From the NCBI RefSeq assembly GCF_018531425.1, contig NZ_JAHBOI010000002.1, forward strand, positions 574,956-638,955: a stretch of 64,000 nt of DNA, given 5' to 3'. The translations under genes were made by a program, and so were the position numbers. The notes below the pieces were generated by a model. The model saw nothing but the letters and a program-made list of their open reading frames with translations, had not been told where the DNA came from and did no database searches. This document shows, piece after piece, positions 25,132 through 33,613 of the stretch (within the stretch, counting starts at the first letter, position 1; each line of letters opens with the position of its first letter). This DNA comes from Paenarthrobacter sp. DKR-5 (GTDB lineage: Bacteria; Actinomycetota; Actinomycetes; Actinomycetales; Micrococcaceae).

Positions 25132-25947
25132 GTGCAAGTAGTGAGCATCAGCAGCCTCAAAGGCGGCGTCGGCAAGACGTCGGTCACTCTGGGACTCGCC
25201 TCCGCTGCTCTCGCGGCGGGTATCCGAACACTCGTGGTGGACCTCGATCCGCATGCGGACGCCACCACCGGTCTCGGCGTCCGCGCGGGCAGCCAGCTGG
25301 ACATTGGCCGCATGCTCAAGGTCGCCCGCCGCGCCCGGCTCTCCGAAAACGTGGTGCCGTCCGGATGGGTGGCGGCTGCCCCCGACAGCGACGGCACGAA
25401 GACCCTCGACGTCGCCGCGGGCTCGGCCTATGCGGGCATCTACGACCGCCCCGATCTCGGCCGCAGGGACTTGCGGCGGCTCAGCACGGTCCTGGCCGGG
25501 GCGACTGGCTACGATCTTGTCCTCATCGACTGCCCTCCCTCCCTGAACGGCCTCACCCGGATGGCCTGGACGGCCAGCAACCGGGTGCTGCTTGTCGCCG
25601 AGCCGGGCCTGTTCTCCGTGGCCGGCACGGAACGCACCCTGCGCGCCATCGAACTGTTCAAGCAGGAATTCGCGCCGAACCTGGTGCCGGCGGGCATTGT
25701 GGCCAACCGGGTGCGGCCGGGCTCAAACGAGCACACCTACCGTTTGGCTGAAATGCGGTCCATGTTCGGGCCCCTGCTGCTCTCGCCGCACATTCCGGAG
25801 CAGGCCAACTGGCAGCAGATCCAGGGCGCAGCGCACGCGGTGCACCAGTGGCCCGGCGACGCGGCGAAGAACGCTTCGGAACTGTTCGACGACCTGCTCG
25901 CCAACCTGGTGCAGAAGGGCCGGACACGCAACCGCGTCAAGCGGTGA
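25132..25947 (+). CDS. ParA/Soj-like partition ATPase
   Basis: A 271-residue ParA-type ATPase without an N-terminal DNA-binding extension. It begins MQVVSISSLKGGVGKTSVTLGLA (Walker A), then LVVDLDPHADATTGLG (Walker A') and DLVLIDCPPSLNGLTRMAW (Walker B). No parB gene is adjacent. The protein is therefore an orphan ParA, perhaps used in positioning of a cargo other than the chromosome. The GTG at 25132 gives the usual family N-terminus; an in-frame TTG four codons earlier is less likely. It is convergent with the merR gene across a strong terminator. Confidence 0.88.
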   Translation: MQVVSISSLKGGVGKTSVTLGLASAALAAGIRTLVVDLDPHADATTGLGVRAGSQLDIGRMLKVARRARLSENVVPSGWVAAAPDSDGTKTLDVAAGSAYAGIYDRPDLGRRDLRRLSTVLAGATGYDLVLIDCPPSLNGLTRMAWTASNRVLLVAEPGLFSVAGTERTLRAIELFKQEFAPNLVPAGIVANRVRPGSNEHTYRLAEMRSMFGPLLLSPHIPEQANWQQIQGAAHAVHQWPGDAAKNASELFDDLLANLVQKGRTRNRVKR

Positions 25948-25995
25948 GTCCCGGGACCGCGGGCCCCTTCGCCTGACCCGGGCCGCTTAACCACG

Positions 25996-26027
25996 AAGGC
26001 GCCGCCACCCAACGGGTGCGGCGCCTT
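25996..26027. terminator. Bidirectional terminator between parA-like and merR genes
   Basis: A 15-base arm (AAGGCGCCGCCACCC, 25996-26010) pairs with a 14-base arm (26014-26027) with a single bulge and a three-base loop, followed by TTTTT. A run of A residues is weaker on the other side. It separates two convergent genes. Confidence 0.82.
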
Positions 26028-26058
26028 TTTCGCGGGTCCGGCGTGGAACCGGCTTTCG

Positions 26059-26640
26059 TCAGGAGATCTTTCGTGCCCGGCGCTTGCTGAGTTCGTCGTC
26101 CGGGAAGGACTGCTCCTCCACATGCTCGCTGGGCAACGCGGCAAGGCTGCCTTCGACTTCGCGCCACACCCGTCCGACAGCGATGCCGAAGACGCCCTGG
26201 CCGCCCTGGACCAGGTCGATGACCTCGTCGGCCGAGGTGCACTCGTAGACGCTGGCGCCGTCGCTCATGAGCGTAATCTGGGCCAGGTCCTCGACCCCCC
26301 GCTCGCGCAGGTGGTCCACGGCGGTGCGGATCTGCTGCAGCGAGACGCCGGTGTCCAGCAGGCGCTTGACCACCTTGAGGACGAGGATGTCACGGAAACT
26401 GTAGAGGCGCTGGGAGCCGGAACCGGAGGCTCCGCGCACTGCGGGCTCGACCAGGCCGGTGCGGGCCCAGTAGTCCAGCTGGCGGTACGTGATTCCTGCC
26501 GCCTTGCATGCCGTCGGGCCCCGGTACCCTGCGTCCTCATCGAGGACCGGCAGGTCCTCGGTGAACAGCAGTCCCTGGGCGCTGGCCGGTAGGGGTGCGG
26601 CAGCGTGCTTAAGCTCGCCGGCGTCGCCTTTCGGACTCAC
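26059..26640 (-). CDS. MerR family regulator (Rv1830-like)
   Basis: A 193-residue regulator. After a 40-residue leader, GPTACKAAGITYRQLDYWAR is the MerR helix-turn-helix, TGLVEPAVRGASGSGSQRLY the wing, and SFRDILVLKVVKRLLDTGVSLQQI the second helical unit. No Cys-based metal site is present, so it is not a metal sensor of the MerR/CueR type. The GTG start is fixed by AAGGAGGG five bases upstream. Its neighbours match the mycobacterial order Rv1826-Rv1830; there the homologue has been linked to growth and cell cycle control. It is separated from the nuclease gene by 241 bases, so it may have its own promoter. Confidence 0.9.
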   Translation of the reverse strand: MSPKGDAGELKHAAAPLPASAQGLLFTEDLPVLDEDAGYRGPTACKAAGITYRQLDYWARTGLVEPAVRGASGSGSQRLYSFRDILVLKVVKRLLDTGVSLQQIRTAVDHLRERGVEDLAQITLMSDGASVYECTSADEVIDLVQGGQGVFGIAVGRVWREVEGSLAALPSEHVEEQSFPDDELSKRRARKIS

Positions 26641-26840
26641 GTGAACCCTCCTTGTCGTAGCTCCTCAGAGAAGTCCCTGAGGCGGCTTTGACCGACATGA
26701 CGTGAAACCCACCAATGTAAGTCACTCTCAGTCTGCCCGCAACAGGCTACCCATGCAATGGGACTCTCTATCAAAAACGGTAGAGCCGCCCGGGCCCCCG
26801 GTCAAAGATGCGGCCCTCTTAGGGGCGGCGTGTCGGAAGT

Positions 26841-26870
26841 TTGAACCTCAACTTTAACCTGAACGTTATC
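26841..26870 (-). promoter_or_regulatory. Candidate MerR operator upstream of the Rv1830-like gene
   Basis: AACCT recurs 12 bases apart (26844-26848 and 26856-26860) within an AT-rich island standing out from GC-rich flanks; AACGTT (26862-26867) is palindromic. The plus-strand stretch GTTTGAACCTCAAC contains an imperfect inverted repeat. It lies 200 bases upstream of the merR start and just past the nuclease stop. Binding by either MerR protein is inference. Confidence 0.4.
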
Positions 26871-26881
26871 AACCGGGCCGT

Positions 26882-27382
26882 TCAGCGCTCGAAATCCTCC
26901 GGCTCGACGTCGTCGAGGAACTCGCGGAAGCGGCGCATCTCCTTCTCCTCGTCGACCGCCGGTTCGGCGGCTTCCCCGCCTTCGTCGTGCTCGGCGATCT
27001 TCACCCCGGCCTCGTCCATCACCTCGTCCGCACAGCGGATCGGGCACTTGGCCCGCAGTGCCACCGCGAGGGCGTCCGACGCGCGGGAGCTGACCCGCAC
27101 GCCGTTGTCGAACACAAGCTCGGCGTAGAAGACGTTGTCCGTCACCGCGACGATGTTCACGCCCACGATTTCGCGGCCCAGGCTGGTGACCACATCACAG
27201 AGCAGGTCGTGCGTCAGCGGCCGCGGCGGAACGATCCCTTGCTGGGCGAGCGCGATCGCGCTGGCCTCGGGGGTGCCGATCCAGATGGGCAGGTGCCGTT
27301 CCCCGTGGACCTCCTTCAGCAGCACCAGCGGCTGGTTGGACGGCAGCTCTATGCGCACGCCGACAATCTGGAGCTCAATCAC
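26882..27382 (-). CDS. DUF151 bifunctional nuclease family protein
   Basis: A 166-residue cytoplasmic protein. It begins MIELQIVGVRIELPSNQPLV and contains LPIWIGTPEASAIALA, PRPLTHDLL and SSRASDALAVALRAKCPI, all diagnostic of the bifunctional nuclease (BFN/DUF151) family. The C-terminal 35 residues are acidic. Plant members act as DNase and RNase, but the bacterial role is not settled. It lies between the two merR genes, as in mycobacteria (Rv1829). Confidence 0.92.
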   Translation of the reverse strand: MIELQIVGVRIELPSNQPLVLLKEVHGERHLPIWIGTPEASAIALAQQGIVPPRPLTHDLLCDVVTSLGREIVGVNIVAVTDNVFYAELVFDNGVRVSSRASDALAVALRAKCPIRCADEVMDEAGVKIAEHDEGGEAAEPAVDEEKEMRRFREFLDDVEPEDFER

Positions 27383-27415
27383 AGTTGCCTCCCTTCGGAG
27401 TTCAGGACGGAAGCC

Positions 27416-28177
27416 TCAGCTTTCCATCCGCGCGATCCGGCCCTGCACCAGAGCACTGTGCAGACCCAGGCAAAGCTCACTGATCTCACGGGCTGCTTCC
27501 GCGGCACGTGCCTGCGACGAACCGTCCCGGCGGGAGGCCAGGGGGGCAACCGCCCGCTCCACCAAGCCGAATTCGCGCTCGGCTGCCGCCTGGAAAGGCC
27601 GCAGGTGCCGGGGCTCGAGGCCGTGCCCTTCCAGCTGCACGCACGCCCTGGCCACGCGGAGGGCATGCTCGTCGAACCGTCCCTCGTCGGCGGATACCAA
27701 CCCGAAGCTCAGCAGCGACTCCAGCAGCTCGGCGCTGGCACCCGACTCCGCGCGCAGCTGCTCGGCGGTGAGCATCCGGCCCCGGCGCTGCAGCTTCGCC
27801 GCGACTTCCTCCGACACCATGCGCGGACCCGGCACCACGCCGGGGGGCAGGTTTTCCGGGCGCTCTCCGCGGTCGATCGTGTCGAGGTAGTCCTTGATCA
27901 CCTTCAGCGGCATGTAGTGGTCCCGCTGGAGGGCGAGGACGAAGCGCAGGCGTTCCACGTCGCTCTCGGCATACTGCCGGTAGCCGGCCGCCGTGCGCCG
28001 GGGCGTGATGAGCCCCTTCTCCTCCAGGAAGCGGATTTTCGACGCCTTCATCGAGGGGAAGTCGTCGGTCAGCCGAGCCAGCACTTCACCGATATTGAGC
28101 ACGGCCGAAGCAGCCGGCCGCGCCGCGGCAGTCGAAGCGTCGTGGAGGGTGCGTCGCGCGTTGTTCTGCAGGGACAC
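27416..28177 (-). CDS. ftsR: MerR family regulator FtsR
   Basis: A 253-residue MerR protein. LNIGEVLARLTDDFPSMKAS begins the DNA-binding domain, followed by KIRFLEEKGLITPRRTAAGY and RQYAESDVERLRFVLALQRD. A long C-terminal part forms an effector or dimer domain. It is the orthologue of Rv1828 / corynebacterial FtsR by sequence type and by its place right after garA. FtsR activates ftsZ in Corynebacterium. The GTG start lies 11 bases after the garA stop, so the two form one operon. A Ser/Ala-rich 25-residue leader precedes the domain. Confidence 0.9.
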   Translation of the reverse strand: MSLQNNARRTLHDASTAAARPAASAVLNIGEVLARLTDDFPSMKASKIRFLEEKGLITPRRTAAGYRQYAESDVERLRFVLALQRDHYMPLKVIKDYLDTIDRGERPENLPPGVVPGPRMVSEEVAAKLQRRGRMLTAEQLRAESGASAELLESLLSFGLVSADEGRFDEHALRVARACVQLEGHGLEPRHLRPFQAAAEREFGLVERAVAPLASRRDGSSQARAAEAAREISELCLGLHSALVQGRIARMES

Positions 28178-28188
28178 AGCCTTCGCCC

Positions 28189-28674
28189 CTAGGAAGCCGG
28201 AGCTGTCGCGGAGCGGGCCGGGCTCAGGTAGTACGTCAGGCGGAACTTGCCGATCTGCACTTCATTGCCGGACTTCAGCAGCAGGTGGTCCACCCGGTCC
28301 TGGTTCACGTAGGTGCCGTTCAGACTGCCGGTGTCCACGACCTCGAAGCCGCCGGTTGCGCGGCGGAACTCGACATGGCGCCGGGAGACGGTGACGTCGT
28401 CGAGGAAAATGTCAGCATCCGGGTGTCGGCCCGCCGTCGTCACGTCGGCGTCGAGCAGGAAGCGCGCGCCCGCGTTCGGTCCGGAGTGCGCGATCAGCAG
28501 CGCGGAACCGGCAGGCAGGGCCTCGACCGCGGAGCGCTCTTCGGCGCCGAGCTTCGGAGCGGACGCGGGCATCTCCGGGATCGCCACCAGATGGATCGAG
28601 GTGGTTTCCGAGGCTTCCTGCCGGTGCTCAGACGCCGTATTCGGCTGTACGACGCCGTTCTCTTCCCCGGACAT
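28189..28674 (-). CDS. garA: FHA-domain protein GarA
   Basis: A 161-residue regulator. The N-terminal ETTS motif has Thr24/Thr25, the pair phosphorylated by PknG/PknB in mycobacteria. The FHA domain (about 58-150) has GRHPDADIFLDD, VSRRHVEFRR and GSLNGTYVN. Unphosphorylated GarA binds and controls 2-oxoglutarate dehydrogenase and glutamate dehydrogenases; phosphorylation makes the FHA domain fold back on itself. This is known for the family and inferred here. It sits between gcvH and ftsR. Confidence 0.94.
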   Translation of the reverse strand: MSGEENGVVQPNTASEHRQEASETTSIHLVAIPEMPASAPKLGAEERSAVEALPAGSALLIAHSGPNAGARFLLDADVTTAGRHPDADIFLDDVTVSRRHVEFRRATGGFEVVDTGSLNGTYVNQDRVDHLLLKSGNEVQIGKFRLTYYLSPARSATAPAS

Positions 28675-28734
28675 GGATACCCCTCCTCGATTAGCGCGGT
28701 TCAGGCGTTCGGGCCTGATGCGGAATTGCTAACT

Positions 28735-29121
28735 CTAGCCTACCTGCTGCTCGTATTCGGCAGCACTGAGCAGGGAGCTGACGGCGGCAGCGTCCTCGAG
28801 CCGCAGCTCGAGCAGCCAGCCCTCACCGTAGGGGTCCGAGTTGATCAGCGACGGGTCTGCGTCGAGGGCCTCGTTGCGGCTGACGACCTCGCCGCTGAGC
28901 GGGGCGTAGATGTCGCTCACGCTCTTGGTGGATTCGACTTCGCCGAGCACGTCTGCGCCGGACACCTTGGTGCCTGCTTCGGGAAGCTGGGCATAGACGA
29001 CGTCGCCGAGCGCATCCTGGGCGAAATCAGTGATGCCGACGCGGACCACGCCGTCGCTGTTCGGCGCGCTGACCCACTCGTGCTCCGCGGTGTAGGAGAG
29101 TTCTGCCGGAATGTTGCTCAT
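28735..29121 (-). CDS. gcvH: Glycine cleavage system H protein
   Basis: A 128-residue lipoyl carrier. YTAEHEWVS, VGITDFAQDALGDVVY and the lipoylation site GEVESTKSVSDIYAP with Lys66 are canonical. It shuttles the aminomethyl group between the P, T and L proteins. No gcvP or gcvT is in the window. The ATG at 29121 has AAAGG eight bases ahead, and a TATACT box lies on the minus strand at 29211-29216. First gene of the gcvH-garA-ftsR-DUF151 group. Confidence 0.96.
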   Translation of the reverse strand: MSNIPAELSYTAEHEWVSAPNSDGVVRVGITDFAQDALGDVVYAQLPEAGTKVSGADVLGEVESTKSVSDIYAPLSGEVVSRNEALDADPSLINSDPYGEGWLLELRLEDAAAVSSLLSAAEYEQQVG

Positions 29122-29227
29122 CGGGATGCCTTTCGGGATCTGGAACAGCGGTGATGGCCGGCGTCAGACCCTCCGGAGGATCCGGACAGGCAAATCAGCC
29201 AACGGAAGAAAGTATAGGCATACCCGC

Positions 29228-30358
29228 TCAGCCGCCGGCCGCCGGCACCTCGACGATCCTGTCATCCCCCGGCCGCGGTGTTCCCCGGCCGTCCGTGTTG
29301 TTCGTCAGCAGCCACAGCCTGCCGCCGCGCGCCACCCGCACATCGCGGAGCCGGCCGAAAGTGCCGGTGTACCGGGCGGTGACGCTGGCGGTCCTCCCGT
29401 CCGCCGAGGGTTGGATCACCCACAGCCGCTGGCCCCGCAGGGCGGCCATGAACACGGTGGTGCCGCTGATGGCGAGGCCGCTCGGGCTCGCCTCCGACGT
29501 CGGCCACTGCGCCACCGGGTTGATGAACCGGGACTGGCCTGTGTCGATACCTTCCACCTCCGGCCAGCCGTAGTTGCCGCCGGGCCGGATCAGGTTCAAC
29601 TCGTCCCACCGGTTCTGCCCGAACTCGGAGGCCCACATCCGGCCCTGGGTGTCCCAGCCGATGCCCTGCGGATTGCGGTGGCCCAGCGAGTACACCGGGC
29701 TGCCCGGAAACGGATTGTCCCTTGGCACCGTCCCGTCCGGGTCGAGCCGGAGGATTTTGCCGTTGAGCGAGGCCAGGTCCTGGGCCGGAGACCGCAGCCC
29801 TGCCTCCCCTGTCGTCACGTACAGCTTGCCGTCGGGGCCGAAGGCGATCCTGCCGCCGTTGTGGACGCTGCCCTTCGCGATGCCGGTCAGCAGTGTTTCC
29901 GGCGGCCCCAGGGCGTAGGAGCCAGGGGATCCGCGCAGCCGCATTCTCACCAGGCGGTTGTCCGCCGCGGCGGTGTAGAACGCGTACAGCAGCGCCGGCG
30001 TGCCGCTCTCCGGCGGCCGGACGGCGATCCCAAGCAGGCCGCCCTCCCCCTCGTGCACGACGCCGTCGATCCGGCCGACGTCGCGGCTACCGCCGGCGGG
30101 GGTGAGTTCCTTGACCAGGCCGGTGTCCCGTTCGCTGACGAGCACCGCACCGTCCGGCGTGGTCGCCATGGACCACGGGGACTGCAGATTCGTGGCGACG
30201 TCCCTCGCCGGGGCGGTGGTTGCGGCCGGGGCGGTGCCTGCGTGCGCGGAGGCCGCACTCGGCGCGGGCACGGCGGGGGCGGTACAGGCGCTGGCAAGCA
30301 TGACGACGGCAGCTGCCTGCGCCAAACGGCCACCGCTGCGACCCCTCCTGCGGTCCAC
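29228..30358 (-). CDS. PQQ-dependent sugar dehydrogenase lipoprotein (GSDH family)
   Basis: A 376-residue exported protein. The signal peptide ends in the lipobox LASAC, giving a lipidated Cys25. A six-bladed beta-propeller follows with LQSPWSMATTPDGAVLVSERD, GLLGIAVRPP, HNGGRIAFGPDGKLYVTTGE, GHRNPQGIGWDTQGRMWASEFGQ and GGNYGWPEVEG, the motifs of soluble glucose/sorbosone dehydrogenases. It probably oxidises an aldose at the outer membrane face with PQQ, but the sugar and even PQQ use are unproven in actinobacteria. No partner genes are adjacent. Confidence 0.87.
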   Translation of the reverse strand: MDRRRGRSGGRLAQAAAVVMLASACTAPAVPAPSAASAHAGTAPAATTAPARDVATNLQSPWSMATTPDGAVLVSERDTGLVKELTPAGGSRDVGRIDGVVHEGEGGLLGIAVRPPESGTPALLYAFYTAAADNRLVRMRLRGSPGSYALGPPETLLTGIAKGSVHNGGRIAFGPDGKLYVTTGEAGLRSPAQDLASLNGKILRLDPDGTVPRDNPFPGSPVYSLGHRNPQGIGWDTQGRMWASEFGQNRWDELNLIRPGGNYGWPEVEGIDTGQSRFINPVAQWPTSEASPSGLAISGTTVFMAALRGQRLWVIQPSADGRTASVTARYTGTFGRLRDVRVARGGRLWLLTNNTDGRGTPRPGDDRIVEVPAAGG

Positions 30359-30418
30359 GGCCCCAACCTAGCCCCGGCTGGCCGCTCGCGGCAACGGGTC
30401 TCCTGCCCGGGCAAAACA

Positions 30419-30448
30419 AAACACCCCCGCCCGAAGGCGAGGGTGTTT
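30419..30448 (-). terminator. Terminator after tRNA-Pro
   Basis: AAACACCC (30419-30426) pairs with GGGTGTTT (30441-30448), with inner GCC/GGC pairing around a CGAA loop. It starts three bases past the encoded CCA end of the tRNA on the minus strand. Confidence 0.8.
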
Positions 30449-30450
30449 GC

Positions 30451-30527
<77 letters not shown>

Positions 30528-30637
30528 ATGTTCAGCCGGAATTCCTCCCGGCCGAACCACCTCAACGAGTTTACAGCATAATCGGCAGGCACCGGACCAT
30601 GCCGCCGGACCGGCTCGCCGGACCAGGCCGCCGAGGA

Positions 30638-32182
30638 TTACCGCTTCCGCGAACGCTTCTCGCGCACACGCATGCTGACCTCGATCGGTGTGCCTTCGAA
30701 GCCGAAGGTCTCCCGGAGCCGGCGGGTGATGAACCGGCGGTAGCCCGGGTCCAGGAACCCGGTGGTGAACAGCACGAACTTCGGCGGCCGGCTCGAGGCC
30801 TGGGTGCCGAACAGGATGCGGGGCTGCTTGCCGCCGCGCACCGGGTGCGGGTGCGCCGCCACCAGCTCGCCGAGGAAGGCGTTGAGGCGGCCGGTGGGGA
30901 TGCGCTTGTCCCAGGACTCGAGGGCCTTGTCCAGCGCGGGCACGAGGCGGTCCTTGTGCCAGCCGGTCTTGGCGGAAATGTTCACGCGCGGGGCCCAGTC
31001 CACGTGCGCCAGGTCCTGCTCGATCTCGCGCTCGAGGTAGCGGCGGCGTTCGTCGTCGAGCAGGTCCCACTTGTTGAAGGCGAGTACCAGCGCCCGGCCG
31101 GATTCGATGGCCATCTGCAGGATGCGCACGTCCTGCTCGCTCAGCACCTCGTCCACGGCGAGCAGCACGACGGCGACCTCGGCCTTTTCCAGCGCCGCCT
31201 GCGTGCGAAGCGAGGCGTAGAAGTCAGCGCCCTGCTGCATGTGGACGCGGCGGCGGATGCCGGCGGTGTCCACGAAGCGCCAGGTGCGGCCGCCGAGTTC
31301 GATGTATTCGTCGACCGGGTCGCGGGTGGTGCCGGCCAGCGGGTCAACGACGACGCGCTCGGAGCCTGCGAGCTTGTTCAGCAGCGAGGACTTGCCCACG
31401 TTCGGCCGGCCGATCAGCGCCACGCGGCGGGGGCCGCCGGTCCGCTCCACGCCGGCGACGGCGGAGTGCTCGGGCAGCACGCTCATGATCTTGTCGAGCA
31501 GGTCCGCGACGCCGCGGCCGTGCAGTGCCGAGACCGGGTACGGCTCGCCGAAGCCCAGGCCCCACAGCACGGCGGCATCGGCTTCCTGCTGGATGTCGTC
31601 CACCTTGTTGGCGACCAGGATCACGGGGATCCTGGCGCGCCGGAGCATCTTCACCACGGCCTCGTCGGTGGCGGTGGCTCCGACGGTCGCATCGACGACC
31701 AGCAGCACGGCGTCGGCCATTTCGACGGCGATCTCGGCCTGGTCCGCGACCCGGGCGTGGATGCCCTTGGCGTCGTGCTCCCAGCCGCCGGTGTCCACCA
31801 GGGTGAAGTTGCGCCCGTTCCAGTGCGCTGCGTAGGAGACGCGGTCCCGGGTCACCCCCGGCGTGTCCTCCACGACGGCTTCGCGGCGGCCGAGGATGCG
31901 GTTGACGAGGGTGGACTTGCCGACATTCGGGCGGCCGATGATGGCCAGCACCGGGTCGAGCTTTGCTTCACCTTCAGCCTCGAAGCCCTCGCCCATGCCG
32001 GCGAGCAGCGCGGCGTCGTCCTCGTCGAGGTCGTACTCGGCCAGGCCGGCGCGCAGCGACGCGGCGCGGCGCTCGGCCTCCTCGTCGTCGATGCCGGAGA
32101 GCACCTCGTCCACATTGTCGGGTTCGGCGGGCGTGTACTCGTCCTCGTGCCCGGCGCTGCCGGCGTCGTGGGTCTCGCTCAT
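30638..32182 (-). CDS. der: Ribosome biogenesis GTPase Der
   Basis: A 514-residue GTPase with two G domains in tandem, needed for 50S assembly. The first G1 is [12 protein letters not shown], the second [12 protein letters not shown]; the matching DTPG/DTGG and NKxD motifs (VANKVDD, AFNKWD) follow, and a KH-like C-terminus ends [10 protein letters not shown]. About 60 acidic residues precede the first G domain, an actinobacterial trait. The ATG at 32182 overlaps the stop of the acyltransferase (ATGA), and a much longer open frame upstream is only the shadow of that gene. Confidence 0.96.
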   Translation of the reverse strand: MSETHDAGSAGHEDEYTPAEPDNVDEVLSGIDDEEAERRAASLRAGLAEYDLDEDDAALLAGMGEGFEAEGEAKLDPVLAIIGRPNVGKSTLVNRILGRREAVVEDTPGVTRDRVSYAAHWNGRNFTLVDTGGWEHDAKGIHARVADQAEIAVEMADAVLLVVDATVGATATDEAVVKMLRRARIPVILVANKVDDIQQEADAAVLWGLGFGEPYPVSALHGRGVADLLDKIMSVLPEHSAVAGVERTGGPRRVALIGRPNVGKSSLLNKLAGSERVVVDPLAGTTRDPVDEYIELGGRTWRFVDTAGIRRRVHMQQGADFYASLRTQAALEKAEVAVVLLAVDEVLSEQDVRILQMAIESGRALVLAFNKWDLLDDERRRYLEREIEQDLAHVDWAPRVNISAKTGWHKDRLVPALDKALESWDKRIPTGRLNAFLGELVAAHPHPVRGGKQPRILFGTQASSRPPKFVLFTTGFLDPGYRRFITRRLRETFGFEGTPIEVSMRVREKRSRKR

Positions 32183-32889
32183 CGTTGGTTTCCTTCGTTG
32201 TGGGGTGCCGCGGCGGCGGCAGGTTCGTGGGGGCCGTCGCCGGGCAGCGCCTGCCCGGTGGTGTCGACGGCGGTGCGGACGTGGTCCGCGAGGGTGGTCC
32301 GGATCAGCTCGACGGCCCGGTCCATTGAAGCACGGCCGGATTCGGCGGCCTCCCGCTGGATCGTCAGCGGTGTGCCGAAGACCACCTGCAGCCGGCGGCG
32401 CAGCGGCGGGATGCTGTCCAGGTGCTCCCCGGTGATCCGGGTGCCGAGCACGGCGACCGGGACCACGGGGGCCCCGGACTGCAGCGCCAGCCACGCCACC
32501 CCGCCGTTCACCGAGGATGCGGCGCCGCTGCCCCGGGTTCCTTCCGGGAGGATGCCGATGCAGCGGCCGGCGTCGAGCAGGCCCTTGGCCTGCTGCAGGG
32601 CACGGCGGTCACCGGACCGGTCCACGGGCAGCTGCCCTGAGGCGCGCAGGACGGCGCCGAGGACACCCTTGAACATCTCCTGCTTCACAAGCACGTGCAT
32701 GTGCCGCGGCGCAGCGCCGACCATCACCGGGCCGTCGAGGTAGCTCAGGTGGTTCGCCGCGAAGATCACCGGTCCGGTGGCGGGCACATTGGCTGCACCC
32801 GAGACACGGGTGTTGTAGAGGACGTGGTCCAGCACCCGGCCGACCGGCCGCCCCCACAGCGGTCCCAGAACCGAGGGGAGCTCAGCCAT
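32179..32889 (-). CDS. Second 1-acylglycerol-3-phosphate acyltransferase (PlsC family)
   Basis: A 236-residue acyltransferase with NHLSYLD (NHx4D), [24 protein letters not shown] and VVPVAVLG in family order. It lies between cmk and der with overlaps on both sides, so it is made from the same message as a nucleotide kinase and a ribosome GTPase. Start ATG at 32889, overlapping the cmk end by eight bases. A second, longer PlsC gene lies at 12.4 kb; which one makes bulk phosphatidic acid cannot be told. Confidence 0.9.
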   Translation of the reverse strand: MAELPSVLGPLWGRPVGRVLDHVLYNTRVSGAANVPATGPVIFAANHLSYLDGPVMVGAAPRHMHVLVKQEMFKGVLGAVLRASGQLPVDRSGDRRALQQAKGLLDAGRCIGILPEGTRGSGAASSVNGGVAWLALQSGAPVVPVAVLGTRITGEHLDSIPPLRRRLQVVFGTPLTIQREAAESGRASMDRAVELIRTTLADHVRTAVDTTGQALPGDGPHEPAAAAAPHNEGNQR

Positions 32890-33613
32890 GGGTGGCCCCG
32901 CCGGCGGGTTCGGGGTCGCGCACGCCGGCGCCGACGACGGATTCGACGGCGTCCAGCACTCCCCCGACGGTCTGCTCGAAGTCGAGCTCGGACGAATCGA
33001 TCGTGATGACGCCGTCGGCGGCCCGGTGGAAGTCCACCACGGTAGCGTCCTTGGCGTCGCGGGCCAGCACCTGCTCGGCGAGCTGTTCACGGGTCTGGGT
33101 CCCGCCCAGCTGGTCGCCGCGGCGGCGCATCCGGGCCTCTTCGCTGGCGGTGAGCAGCAGGCGAACCTCGGCGTCGGGGGCAACGACGGTGGTGATGTCG
33201 CGGCCCTCGACGACGATCCGGCGGTGCAGGTCGTTGATCAGCTGCTTCTGCCGGCGCACCAGCTCGGCCCGCGCCCCGAGGGTGGTGGCGATGGCGCTGA
33301 CGGCGGCGGAGATCCCCGGCTCGCGGATCTGCGCGGTGACGTCGGTGCCGTCGACCGCGACGCGCTCGGAGTCAGGGCTGGTGGAAATCTCCAGCGGCAG
33401 CGTCTCGGCCGCCAATTCGACCGCGGACGCATCGGCCAGGTCGATTCCGCGGTCAAGGCAGTACCAGGTCAAGGCCCGGTACATGGCGCCGGTGTCGAGG
33501 TAGGCCAGGCCCGTCCGGCGGGCCACCTCGCGGCTCACGCTGGACTTGCCTGAGCCGGACGGTCCGTCGATGGCCAGCACGAGGCTTCTGCCCTGTCGGA
33601 AAACGATGGTCAT
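32882..33613 (-). CDS. cmk: Cytidylate kinase
   Basis: A 243-residue CMP/dCMP kinase. P-loop IDGPSGSGKSSVSREVARR, then YLDTGAMYRALTWY, VVVEGRDITTVVAPDA and RRRGDQLGGTQTREQL match the family. It supplies CDP for RNA, DNA and CDP-lipid precursors. It starts exactly at the end of tyrA, with one shared base. Confidence 0.96.
   Translation of the reverse strand: MTIVFRQGRSLVLAIDGPSGSGKSSVSREVARRTGLAYLDTGAMYRALTWYCLDRGIDLADASAVELAAETLPLEISTSPDSERVAVDGTDVTAQIREPGISAAVSAIATTLGARAELVRRQKQLINDLHRRIVVEGRDITTVVAPDAEVRLLLTASEEARMRRRGDQLGGTQTREQLAEQVLARDAKDATVVDFHRAADGVITIDSSELDFEQTVGGVLDAVESVVGAGVRDPEPAGGATHG

Noticed and set aside
29122..29227. Glycine riboswitch upstream of gcvH
   Set aside because: The gap is only about 100 bases and lacks the conserved tandem aptamer cores; only a TATACT box and a short inverted repeat are present.
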